A stretch of 64,000 nucleotides of DNA. Origin: an uncultured Blautia sp. GTDB taxonomy: Bacteria; Bacillota; Clostridia; Lachnospirales; Lachnospiraceae. The notes under the pieces were generated by a model. That model searched no databases and was not told where the DNA came from. It worked only from the letters and a program-made list of their open reading frames with translations. Numbering within the stretch: position 1 is the first letter of the stretch; every line of letters starts with the position of its first letter. Shown one piece after another: positions 1-7,378 of the stretch. The stretch is taken from NCBI GenBank assembly GCA_937900135.1, contig CALCDJ010000055.1, positions 9,150 to 73,149 of the forward strand. The letters run 5' to 3'. The position numbers and the translations under genes are program-made.

Positions 1-1483
1 TATCCTTAAAAATAATCTCTTCTGCCACACGTCCTCCAAGAAGGGTCATGATATCCTGAAGCATTTTTCCCTTTGTATTAAACATTTCATCATTTTCCGG
101 AAGAGGCATGGTATACCCTGCTGCTCCCATTCCTGTAGGAATAATGGAAATGGTATATACCGGCTCCATATCCGGAAGCACATGGAACAGAATCGCATGA
201 CCTGCCTCATGGTAGGCAGTGATGCGTTTTTCTTTTTCGGAAATCACTTTGCTCTTCTTCTCTGCTCCAATGCCCACTTTTATGAAAGAACCTTTGATAT
301 CCTGCTGTATGATATAGGTACGGTTTTCTTTTGCAGCTGCAATGGCCGCTTCATTAAGAAGGTTTTCCAGATCTGCTCCGGTAAATCCAGCTGTGGTCTG
401 GGCAATCTGATGAAGATCCACATCATCTCCCAGCGGTTTATCCTTGGCATGAACCTGAAGGATTTCTTCTCTTCCCTTAACATCCGGTCTTCCCACTGCT
501 ACCTTACGGTCAAAACGACCAGGACGAAGGATCGCAGGGTCCAGGATATCCACACGGTTGGTGGCTGCCATCACAATGATTCCTTCATTAACTCCGAATC
601 CATCCATTTCCACCAAAAGCTGGTTCAAGGTCTGTTCCCGCTCATCATGACCGCCTCCCATGCCGGTACCTCGCTGTCTTGCCACTGCATCGATCTCATC
701 AATAAAGATGATACAGGGTGCATGGCGTTTTCCTTCCTCGAACAGGTCGCGGACACGGGATGCGCCCACACCCACAAACATTTCCACGAAATCAGAACCG
801 GAAATAGAGAAGAAGGGAACTCCTGCCTCTCCTGCCACTGCCTTGGCAAGAAGTGTCTTACCGGTTCCCGGAGGTCCCACAAGAAGAACACCCTTGGGAA
901 TTCTGGCTCCTACCTTCGTGTATTTCTGAGGCGCCTTTAAAAAGTCCACCACCTCTTCAAGATCTTCTTTTTCTTCCTGAAGTCCGGCCACATTCTGGAA
1001 AGTTACCTTACGGTCATCCGGAAGGGACATTCTGGCGCGGCTTTTTCCAAAATTCATCATCTTGGCATTACTTCCGCCGCCAGCAGACATCTGCCGGTTC
1101 ATCATAACAAACAGGAAAAAGATCAGTCCCACACTGATCAGCACCGGAAGCAGTGCCGTCAACAGAGTATTTTCCTGGGGGACGTCAGAAACCTCCACAT
1201 CCACCCCGTTTTCTTTCAGCATTTCTTTTGCTTCGTTTACATCTGTTACATAAACTCGTTTCTGTCCTTCCCCGCTCAGCTGTGCCGTAACAGATCCTGT
1301 AGGAACCTCTCTGTTCTGATGGATTCTGGCACTTACTATTTTGCCCTCTTTTGCTGCACGCTCCATTCCCTGCATGGTGTAATTACTCTGAGAGCTCACC
1401 TGATTACTAAGATAAAAATATCCGCCGATCAGCATGACGATCAACACCAGATACAGGCCAATTCTGCCTGACTGCTTATTCAC
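1..1483 (-). CDS. ftsH: ATP-dependent zinc metalloprotease FtsH (3' end off the window)
   Basis: Membrane-anchored AAA+ protease that degrades misfolded and regulatory membrane proteins. I read the frame by hand from a GTG at 1483, with AAAGGAGAA 7 bases upstream (1491-1499). About 494 residues are in the window. Order: N-terminal TM helix (about residues 6-25), extracytoplasmic domain, second TM (about 108-125), AAA module with Walker A GPPGTGKT at 203-210 (854-877) and Walker B FIDEID, second region of homology, then the zinc site HEAGH at 425-429 (197-211). The C-terminal part of the peptidase domain lies beyond base 1. It is the last gene of the tilS-hpt-ftsH run, 15 bases after hpt, as in Bacillus. 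Family assignment is secure; only the end is missing. Confidence 0.96.
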   Translation of the reverse strand, partial: MNKQSGRIGLYLVLIVMLIGGYFYLSNQVSSQSNYTMQGMERAAKEGKIVSARIHQNREVPTGSVTAQLSGEGQKRVYVTDVNEAKEMLKENGVDVEVSDVPQENTLLTALLPVLISVGLIFFLFVMMNRQMSAGGGSNAKMMNFGKSRARMSLPDDRKVTFQNVAGLQEEKEDLEEVVDFLKAPQKYTKVGARIPKGVLLVGPPGTGKTLLAKAVAGEAGVPFFSISGSDFVEMFVGVGASRVRDLFEEGKRHAPCIIFIDEIDAVARQRGTGMGGGHDEREQTLNQLLVEMDGFGVNEGIIVMAATNRVDILDPAILRPGRFDRKVAVGRPDVKGREEILQVHAKDKPLGDDVDLHQIAQTTAGFTGADLENLLNEAAIAAAKENRTYIIQQDIKGSFIKVGIGAEKKSKVISEKEKRITAYHEAGHAILFHVLPDMEPVYTISIIPTGMGAAGYTMPLPENDEMFNTKGKMLQDIMTLLGGRVAEEIIFKD

Positions 1484-1498
1484 TTAACAGTTCTCCTT

Positions 1499-2029
1499 TC
1501 AGTCTGCTTCAAATTCTACCACTCCAATATAAGGAAGGTTTCTGTATTTCTGGGCATAATCCAACCCATAACCCACTACAAATTCATCTGGAATATCAAA
1601 GCAGCAATAGTCCACATTCACATCCTTCACTCTGCGCTCCGGTTTGTCCAGCAGGGTACAAAGGTGTACGCTGTTCGGGTTACGTCCCTTCAGAACCTCG
1701 ATCAGATAGCTGAGAGTTCTTCCAGAGTCAATGATGTCCTCTACGATCAGAACCTCCTTGCCCTCTAACGGCTGATCCAGATCCTTTACAATTCGCACAA
1801 CTCCACTGGACTTGGTGTCGTCTCCGTAACTGGAAACAGACATGAAGTCAAGGGATACCGGAACGGTAATCCGTTTCGCCAGCTCGCACATAAAGAATAC
1901 GCCGCCTTTTAATACACAGATCATATGGATTTCCTTTCCTGCATAGTCTTTACTGATCTGTGCAGCAATCTCTCTGATCTTTCTGTCTACTTCTTCCTCA
2001 CTGATCAAAACCCTGATTTTTTCACTCAT
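1499..2029 (-). CDS. hpt: Hypoxanthine (guanine) phosphoribosyltransferase
   Basis: Purine salvage enzyme converting hypoxanthine or guanine plus PRPP to IMP or GMP in the cytoplasm. The 176-residue length is normal for bacterial HPRT. The PRPP-binding loop with EDIIDSGRT lies at about 98-105, and the substrate-side motif FVVGYGLDYAQKYRNLPYIG near the C-terminus is typical. The start overlaps the end of tilS by 8 bases, so the two are translationally coupled. In Bacillus, HprT and TilS act together to control ftsH expression; the same order is kept here, so a similar link is possible (inference). Confidence 0.96.
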   Translation of the reverse strand: MSEKIRVLISEEEVDRKIREIAAQISKDYAGKEIHMICVLKGGVFFMCELAKRITVPVSLDFMSVSSYGDDTKSSGVVRIVKDLDQPLEGKEVLIVEDIIDSGRTLSYLIEVLKGRNPNSVHLCTLLDKPERRVKDVNVDYCCFDIPDEFVVGYGLDYAQKYRNLPYIGVVEFEAD

Positions 2030-3416
2030 CCTTACATCCTCCTTGGTATTTTAATTCTAACACTCTCCTGGTATCAGAGGTGATCTTATACCTTTCATTG
2101 ATCCGTCCGCCCACCATCCAGAGCACTTCCTGCTCGCATACCACCAACGGAAGGGATTCCCGTTCTTCTCTTGGAACCTTCTCGTCGATCATACAGCGGG
2201 TTAGCTTCTTGCGGCTTCCCTTCTGGTCCACCACCATAAAATCCCCGGTTTTTCTGGTTCGTACAGACAGATGATATCTTATTTTATCATAATCCAGCCA
2301 TTTCGTATACTTCTTTTCCAAAATCTTCTGATTCTTCCAGGAAAATATTTGCGCTTCAAAGGTTCCCAGAGTACAGACAAGGCTTCCCGGTATCGTAAGC
2401 TCCCATTCCTGTTCTGTTTTTTCTTCCTTTTTTCTTTCTGCCCGGATAAGCCGGACTCCTTCGTATTCTCTTTTCCCCACAAGATTACAGGGAAGCATCA
2501 CCTGCTTTCCTGTCTGGAATCCAAACAGTTCCTGTATCATATGAACATGATGTGCAGAGAAATCCCGCCATTCCTTTGTAAGACAAAAAAAAGCTTCCCG
2601 GATTCCATAGCTTTGGAGAATTTCCTCCTCCTGAAAAAAGTTCTCATCCAGAAGAATACTTCTCTCTTCCTTTTGACACCGGGCAAGAAGTTCCCTCCCC
2701 TTCCTGCTTAGATAATCCTCTGTGAGCGAAGCCATCCTGGCAGTTTCCGCCATATGCGCTACCGCCTGTTCATTCACCGTCTGCTCCAAAAGGGGCAGAA
2801 GCTGGTGGCGAATCCGGTTTCTGGTATAGGCGTCTTCCAGGTTGGTGCTGTCTGTGGCAAAAGAAAGGTGCTGTTCCTTTAAATACTGCTCAATTTCTCT
2901 TCTTCTTAAACATAAAAAAGGACGGATGCGATTTTCTGCCACCGGCCGCATACTGCCCAGTCCCCGGATACCGCTTCCCCGGGCCAGATGATGAAGCACA
3001 GTTTCTGCCAGATCATCCTGGTGGTGCGCCAGCGCGATCCGTACGCTGCGCCCTTCTTCTTCCAGACGTTCTGCCTCTTTCTGAAACGCCTCCATCCGTA
3101 CCCGTCTTCCGGCTTCCTCCAGTCCCACCTTCCATTCTCTGGCAAGGGCTGGAACCTCATATCTGTATACGCTAAGCTCAATCCCTTTCTGGGCGCACAG
3201 ATTTTTTACCAGTTCCAGGTCTCTTTCTGCTTCCTCTCCCCGGATTCCATGATGGATATGTATTCCGAAGACCTCAAATCCCATTTCCCCGGAAAGGGCA
3301 CAGAGAACGTCCAAAAGAGCCACAGAATCCCCTCCTCCGGAAATTCCCAGAAGAATCCGGTCTCCCCTTTGGACCATTTGATTTTGTATCATGTATGCTT
3401 TCACTTTCTTCTGCAT
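2022..3416 (-). CDS. tilS: tRNA(Ile)-lysidine synthetase TilS
   Basis: Adds lysine to C34 of the CAU-anticodon tRNA-Ile so that it reads AUA; essential and cytoplasmic. The 464-residue protein has the PP-loop ATPase motif SGGGDS at 26-31, followed by the conserved HIHHGIRGEEAERD segment and the AHHQDDLAET motif. The C-terminal third (about 370-460) matches the TilS substrate-binding domain in position and length. It begins 15 bases after the spoIIE stop and overlaps hpt by 8 bases, so spoIIE-tilS-hpt-ftsH reads as one transcription unit. Confidence 0.95.
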   Translation of the reverse strand: MQKKVKAYMIQNQMVQRGDRILLGISGGGDSVALLDVLCALSGEMGFEVFGIHIHHGIRGEEAERDLELVKNLCAQKGIELSVYRYEVPALAREWKVGLEEAGRRVRMEAFQKEAERLEEEGRSVRIALAHHQDDLAETVLHHLARGSGIRGLGSMRPVAENRIRPFLCLRRREIEQYLKEQHLSFATDSTNLEDAYTRNRIRHQLLPLLEQTVNEQAVAHMAETARMASLTEDYLSRKGRELLARCQKEERSILLDENFFQEEEILQSYGIREAFFCLTKEWRDFSAHHVHMIQELFGFQTGKQVMLPCNLVGKREYEGVRLIRAERKKEEKTEQEWELTIPGSLVCTLGTFEAQIFSWKNQKILEKKYTKWLDYDKIRYHLSVRTRKTGDFMVVDQKGSRKKLTRCMIDEKVPREERESLPLVVCEQEVLWMVGGRINERYKITSDTRRVLELKYQGGCKDE

Positions 3417-3431
3417 CTTTTGTCTCCAGTC

Positions 3432-4931
3432 CTATTTTTTCCACATGCCTGCCACCAGAACCGTCATATCATCCCTGGCCCGGTAATCGCTGTATCCCAG
3501 CACCCGCTCCAGGATTCCTCTGCTGAATTCCCTGGGGGCTTCCTCCTGTACGTCCATGATGATTTCCTTCATCGTCTCCTCCTCCCGTTCCATGGGAAGG
3601 GCATCCAGAACGCCATCGGTCATCATAATCACATAATCTCCGTGATACAGCTTCCTGGAGGCAGTCTCGAAATCCAGCTGCTGCATCAGACCTGCCGCAA
3701 GACTTTCCGAAGCAATGGATTCCACCCAATGATCCCTTTTGATAAAGGTTGCTGCAGCTCCTGCCTTCAGAAAATTACAGACTCCTGTATAAAGATCCAC
3801 GGCGCACATATCCAGCGTGGAAAACATCCCTTCTCTTCCCTTGAGCACAAGAGCGGAATTGACCATCCTCGCCGCCGTCTCCTGGGAAAAGCCGGATTCC
3901 AGAAACTGTTCCAGAAGTTCCACCACAACTTCACTTTCCCGGCAGGCTTCCATTCCGGAACCCATTCCATCTGAGAGACACATCACAAACCGCCCTTCCT
4001 CTTCCTGGCGGCATACATAATTATCTCCGGAAACCTTTTCTTCCTCTCTGGTCAGCTTGGCTACGCCGTACATCACCTGATAGCTTACATCCTCCACAAA
4101 ATGTACCGTATGATATTCTCCGTTCACAATGCAGCGGCTGCCTCTGGACGCAGTCATGGCTACTTCACAGATCCCGGAAAGTACCTGGGCCACCTCCAGC
4201 ATGGAGATACACTGGCCGCTTCTGGCCCGCATATTCAAAAAGACCTGCCTTCTCCCTTCTACCTTATCCATAACCCAGACATTTTTTAATATGATATGTT
4301 TTTTCTTCAGCGCTTTACGAAGTTCTTCCTGAAAAGTCGGAGATGCCTGAGCAATCTCATAAATATCTTCTGCCACCATTTCCATGATTTTGGAAATCTC
4401 CCCCAACTGCTGCGCCACCGCCAGACGATTCTCAATCAGTTGGTTATCCCATACAAGATTCTGCTTTTCCTTTTGGAAATATCCGTCTGCCACCTGAAAA
4501 TAGTGGGTGGAACGTCCGCACACGCGAATCCATTCCGCTTTTACCTTGCGGATGTTCTCCTCCTCCCCCTCTTCCATGGCACGAATCAGCGCCTCTCCGC
4601 CCCGGTAAAGTTCTTCGGCATGCTCTCCCCAGCAGATTTCTCTCTGGTAGCATTGACTGCAGACCTGGGCATTGGTATCCTTCAAAATCTGCTCCACCTG
4701 GCCGCTGCTTAAATAGTCCTTCCGATAGGGCATTCCGTAAAAGGTATCTGCCAGTTTCCGAAAAGAGGCCGCATACCGCTCCACTTTTTCTTTCTGGGGG
4801 TGGCACTCCTTCTTGGGAAGAAGCTCCTCTGGCGTCTGTTTCTCTTTTCTGTCTGACAAAATAGTTTTTGCCATGTCCCGTATAATCAGAAGCACACTGA
4901 TCACGAGCATGGCAATCATCCATTCCTGCAT
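3432..4931 (-). CDS. spoIIE: SpoIIE-type serine phosphatase lacking the polytopic N-terminus
   Basis: PP2C phosphatase expected to dephosphorylate SpoIIAA and so activate sigma-F in the forespore. The product is 499 residues; Bacillus and C. difficile SpoIIE are about 800-830 with about ten TM helices. Here only one hydrophobic helix is visible (residues 4-17). The middle region is SpoIIE-like, with a C-x2-C-x5-CW cluster at 91-101. The C-terminal PP2C domain has DGMGSG at 321-326 and TDG at 438-440, so the metal-binding acidic residues look intact. Locus order (divIC-spoIIE-tilS-hpt) supports true orthology. The SD (AGGGAGGGGAG) sits just before the ATG. No longer N-terminus exists: the upstream bases hold the promoter. 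Confidence 0.88.
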   Translation of the reverse strand: MQEWMIAMLVISVLLIIRDMAKTILSDRKEKQTPEELLPKKECHPQKEKVERYAASFRKLADTFYGMPYRKDYLSSGQVEQILKDTNAQVCSQCYQREICWGEHAEELYRGGEALIRAMEEGEEENIRKVKAEWIRVCGRSTHYFQVADGYFQKEKQNLVWDNQLIENRLAVAQQLGEISKIMEMVAEDIYEIAQASPTFQEELRKALKKKHIILKNVWVMDKVEGRRQVFLNMRARSGQCISMLEVAQVLSGICEVAMTASRGSRCIVNGEYHTVHFVEDVSYQVMYGVAKLTREEEKVSGDNYVCRQEEEGRFVMCLSDGMGSGMEACRESEVVVELLEQFLESGFSQETAARMVNSALVLKGREGMFSTLDMCAVDLYTGVCNFLKAGAAATFIKRDHWVESIASESLAAGLMQQLDFETASRKLYHGDYVIMMTDGVLDALPMEREEETMKEIIMDVQEEAPREFSRGILERVLGYSDYRARDDMTVLVAGMWKK

Positions 4932-4969
4932 ATTTCTCCCCTCCCTCTTAATCGCCTCATTAAGTGGGT

Positions 4970-5035
4970 ATTATAGGGGATGGATCTTAAAATGTCTGTC
5001 AAACAAAGACGAACCCTTTCAAAAACTTTTCGCCA
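4970..5035 (-). promoter_or_regulatory. Spo0A-type promoter of spoIIE (21-bp spacer, 0A boxes)
   Basis: On the minus strand a perfect -35 TTGACA (5002-4997) and a perfect -10 TATAAT (4975-4970) are separated by 21 bp, not 17. Bacillus spoIIE and spoIIG promoters are the known Spo0A-activated sigma-A promoters with 21-22 bp spacers. A perfect 0A box TGGCGAA (consensus TGNCGAA) lies at 5035-5029, and a 6/7 match AGACGAA lies on the plus strand at 5007-5013, just upstream of the -35. Role is inferred from architecture. Confidence 0.7.
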
Positions 5036-5050
5036 AAAAATCCTGTTCTT

Positions 5051-5365
5051 TTACTCTTCCTCCTTGAACACAATCTCATTGTCCTTCACAAGGCCGAGTT
5101 TTTCTCTGGCTACTTCTTCTGCATATTCATCTGTTTCCATGTATTTCTTCAGCTCTTCTATTTCCTCGGTACGTGCCTTTTCATTCTCAATGGCTTCTTC
5201 CAGAGAATCCGCCTTAGCATCATACGCAGCCAGCCGGCTCTCCAGGGTGCTGCTCTGCACCACCATTCCCCCGAGAAGCAGAAATGCAACAAAACCGATC
5301 ACAAGCATTCCCAGACGGTTATTGGCTATTTTCTTTTTGTTTAGAGCTTTTTTTGATTTTTTCAA
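5051..5365 (-). CDS. divIC: Septum formation initiator, DivIC/FtsB family
   Basis: Small bitopic division protein that joins FtsL and DivIB at the septum. It is 104 residues: a basic cytoplasmic tail, one TM helix at about 20-38, then a coiled coil (about 45-80) rich in Glu, Lys and Leu, ending in an acidic tail that includes the typical EEVAREKLGLVKDNEIVF segment. The start overlaps the end of yabQ by 47 bases, so translation is probably coupled. Its place between yabQ and spoIIE matches Bacillus. Confidence 0.92.
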   Translation of the reverse strand: MKKSKKALNKKKIANNRLGMLVIGFVAFLLLGGMVVQSSTLESRLAAYDAKADSLEEAIENEKARTEEIEELKKYMETDEYAEEVAREKLGLVKDNEIVFKEEE

Positions 5366-5813
5366 TATGCTTGCCTTTCTGTATTTGAGAAATCTTCTTT
5401 TTTCTTCCTGAACCTGTTTTATTTCGGATACGATATAAAAAAATTTTACCCCTTCTGACAGGAAATAGCAACCTTTTTATCATTTTTTTCAAGAAAAATC
5501 CAGGAAGCATCAAAATTCTTGTCCCTGTTTTTACAAAAAAGGAACTTACCATTCTGTGACACATCCAAGCCCCCAAAAGGAGTCCCAGGATAAAAAAACT
5601 GCGTATGCTTCCCTGATTCAGATGATAAATCTTTGCAAATACAAAAAATCCAAGGCTGACCCAGTATATAAAGTCCTCAAAAGCCACCATCCACCTGGGA
5701 TGTGGAAAAACCTGCCGCAGGATCCGCAGCACATCATATCCGGATAAGAGCAGGGCCCCCAGAAAAGCTGCGCGCAGAAACAGCATCAGCTCCCAATGAA
5801 TATAGGTACTCAT
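5319..5813 (-). CDS. yabQ: Spore cortex protein YabQ
   Basis: Polytopic protein needed for spore cortex formation, made in the mother cell in Bacillus. The 164-residue product has four to five hydrophobic segments in the first 110 residues, followed by a long, very basic lysine-rich tail. Family features are the early LFLRAAFLGALLLSGYDVLRI segment and the central FEDFIYWV motif. It starts 3 bases after the yabP stop and overlaps divIC. Function comes from family and locus. Confidence 0.85.
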   Translation of the reverse strand: MSTYIHWELMLFLRAAFLGALLLSGYDVLRILRQVFPHPRWMVAFEDFIYWVSLGFFVFAKIYHLNQGSIRSFFILGLLLGAWMCHRMVSSFFVKTGTRILMLPGFFLKKMIKRLLFPVRRGKIFLYRIRNKTGSGRKKKISQIQKGKHIEKIKKSSKQKENSQ

Positions 5814-5816
5814 ACT

Positions 5817-6098
5817 CTACCGGAACAATCGTCTGAGAAGAGGTTCTTCCTTCTTCTCAGGAGTCTTCGACAGATACGTAAGGCTGTTGGTCTTTCCCTC
5901 TATGTCTACTTCGCCCTTTTCCAGATTCAGACGTTTGACATGAAGCTGTTCCCCTTTTATCAGCAGTTTTCCTACCTTGGTATGCACCAGGATTTCTTTT
6001 TCGTCAAAAGAAGTCACATCCTGCACCCCTGTGATGGTGCCTCCCTGACGGTTTTCCAGTACCAGCCTGTGAGCCATTCCGGTTCTCTCCTCTGCCAT
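5817..6098 (-). CDS. yabP: Sporulation protein YabP
   Basis: The 93-residue YabP/YqfC-family protein is required with YabQ for cortex assembly. It is made almost entirely of short beta segments with the family pattern (HRLVLENR, GVQDVTSFDE, VHTKVGKLLIKGEQLHV, LNLEKGEVDIEG). An SD (GGGAGGGC) precedes the ATG. Together with YabQ and SpoIIE it shows that the organism belongs to a sporulating lineage. Confidence 0.9.
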   Translation of the reverse strand: MAEERTGMAHRLVLENRQGGTITGVQDVTSFDEKEILVHTKVGKLLIKGEQLHVKRLNLEKGEVDIEGKTNSLTYLSKTPEKKEEPLLRRLFR

Positions 6099-6119
6099 AT
6101 GCCCTCCCAGCTTTCTCCA

Positions 6120-6160
6120 TGGTCATTTACAGTTAATCTATGAAACTCCACAAAAAAATA
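6120..6160 (-). promoter_or_regulatory. Possible sigma-E promoter before yabP
   Basis: In the 101-base gap between rqcP and yabP the minus strand reads CATAGATT, one mismatch from the sigma-E -10 CATAYANT. A TATT-containing -35-like element lies about 14 bases upstream. Sigma-E control of yabPQ is known in Bacillus. The match is short, so this is a weak call. Confidence 0.3.
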
Positions 6161-6199
6161 GACCTGGATGTCTTAACAGAAGCAGGCAAAGACAGCGTA

Positions 6200-6439
6200 T
6201 CAGAGATACCGGTACATACTCTCCACTTCTTCTTTGCGGACGGTTTCCTTCACTTCCAAAACCTCCACCTTTACGTTTTTGCTTCCAAACTGAATTTCAA
6301 TAATATCTCCTGTTTTTACAGCTACAGAAGCCTTGGCCGGCTTGTCGTTCACCAGAACACGACCAGCATCACAGGCTTCATTGGCCACTGTCCGACGCTT
6401 GATCAGACGGGATACTTTTAAATATTTATCCAGACGCAT
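6200..6439 (-). CDS. rqcP: S4-domain ribosome quality-control protein RqcP (YabO)
   Basis: Small RNA-binding protein of the Hsp15/YabO group. In Bacillus, RqcP works with RqcH at stalled 50S subunits in alanine tailing. The S4 fold begins at residue 1 (MRLDKYLKVSRLIKRRTVA) and includes GRVLVNDKPAK. I place the start at the internal ATG at 6439 because AGGAGGAAAGCTT precedes it directly and the upstream 19 codons run through the hup terminator. The product is 79 residues, the usual length. Gene order mazG-hup-rqcP-yabP agrees with Bacillus except for the inserted hup. Confidence 0.92.
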   Translation of the reverse strand: MRLDKYLKVSRLIKRRTVANEACDAGRVLVNDKPAKASVAVKTGDIIEIQFGSKNVKVEVLEVKETVRKEEVESMYRYL

Positions 6440-6456
6440 AAGCTTTCCTCCTACAT

Positions 6457-6483
6457 AAAAAATGGGGGAACCACCGTTCCCCC
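6457..6483 (-). terminator. Terminator after hup
   Basis: Inverted repeat GGGGGAAC / GTTCCCCC (6464-6471 and 6476-6483) with a 4-base loop, followed on the minus strand by ATTTTTT. It lies between the hup stop and the rqcP SD, so rqcP transcription beyond it is read-through or separately started. Confidence 0.85.
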
Positions 6484-6498
6484 TGGCTATCGTCATTC

Positions 6499-6777
6499 TT
6501 ATTTCGCGTTAACCATATCTTTTAAAGCTTTTCCTGCTTTAAATTTCGGAGCTTTAGAAGCCTCAATCTTCATAGTTGCACCAGTCTGAGGATTTCTACC
6601 CTCTCTAGCAGCTCTCTCGCTGACTTCAAATGTACCAAAGCCAACTAACTGAATTTTTCCACCTTTTTTTAATTCGTCAGATACTACATCGATGAAAGAT
6701 TTTAAAACTGCCTCCACATCTTTCTTCGCTAAATTAGTTTCTTTCGCCATAGCTGCTACTAATTCTGTCTTGTTCAT
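6499..6777 (-). CDS. hup: HU-family DNA-binding protein
   Basis: Histone-like nucleoid protein that bends DNA as a homodimer. The 92-residue length is normal. Family signature: GFGTFEVSERAAREGRNPQTG around residues 46-66, with the flexible arm and the C-terminal KAPKFKAGKALKDMVN. A strong SD (AGGAGGAAACACC) precedes ATG, and a consensus sigma-A promoter lies upstream. It sits inside the mazG-rqcP pair and has its own promoter and terminator, so it is probably highly expressed alone. Confidence 0.97.
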   Translation of the reverse strand: MNKTELVAAMAKETNLAKKDVEAVLKSFIDVVSDELKKGGKIQLVGFGTFEVSERAAREGRNPQTGATMKIEASKAPKFKAGKALKDMVNAK

Positions 6778-6850
6778 GGTGTTTCCTCCTCTAATGATCT
6801 CTCTTTCTTGTTTGTTCGCACCACCAAAGACGATAGTGCTCTGTTTACTA

Positions 6851-6879
6851 TATATATACCTTTTGTCTCATATTGTCAA
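6851..6879 (-). promoter_or_regulatory. Sigma-A promoter of hup
   Basis: TTGACA (6879-6874), 17-bp spacer, TATATA (6856-6851) on the minus strand, followed by a leader of about 65 bases to the hup ATG. Confidence 0.8.
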
Positions 6880-6900
6880 GGTTTTTTCGGGGGTTTTTGT

Positions 6901-7302
6901 TCAATTTTGCACGGTTTTCCCGGTTTCAGAGCGTAACGTCCTCTCTCTTTCTTTTAATTCTTCCCAGGAAAGACTTGCCGCTTCCTGATCATCCGGAGAG
7001 AAAATTCTTGGGTGACGGTACTTCATTTTAGAGGAAATTCCCGCAAGCACATCTTCTATGGTAAAAAGTCCCTCCTCCTGTGCAATCACACTGTGGAGCA
7101 CCACAGAAAGGAGCAGATCTCCCAGCTCTTCGCACAGATGAGAGCCGTCTTTTCCTTCGCCCAGTTCATCAATGGCCTCAAGAACCTCTTCTGTCTCGTT
7201 TACCAGACATTCCTTCAGGCTGTCATGGGTCTGCACGCTGTCCCATGGGCATTTTGCTCTTAATTCCCTGACAATTTCTACAAACTCATCAAACGCTTCC
7301 AT
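6901..7302 (-). CDS. mazG: MazG nucleotide pyrophosphohydrolase
   Basis: House-cleaning NTP pyrophosphatase. The 133-residue product is a single MazG domain: CPWDSVQTHDSL near residues 18-29, then the metal-binding EELGDLLLSV helix. Bacillus YabN is a fusion of a methylase domain and MazG; only the MazG part is present here. The start at 7302 is preferred over the upstream ATG because GGATGGAG lies 7-8 bases before it and homology begins there. Confidence 0.9.
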   Translation of the reverse strand: MEAFDEFVEIVRELRAKCPWDSVQTHDSLKECLVNETEEVLEAIDELGEGKDGSHLCEELGDLLLSVVLHSVIAQEEGLFTIEDVLAGISSKMKYRHPRIFSPDDQEAASLSWEELKERERTLRSETGKTVQN

Positions 7303-7378
7303 GTGTGGTCTCCATCCTCGTATTTCTGTTATCGCCATCCACAATTCCCGGGAACTGCAGATGGCGACTGAAATCCAA

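Noticed and set aside
182..940. 252-codon plus-strand frame at the left end
   Set aside because: Antisense of ftsH, whose minus-strand frame carries every expected FtsH motif.
6440..6496. N-terminal extension of the S4 protein (19 codons)
   Set aside because: It would be translated from the hup terminator hairpin; the internal ATG has a strong SD and begins at the conserved S4 start.
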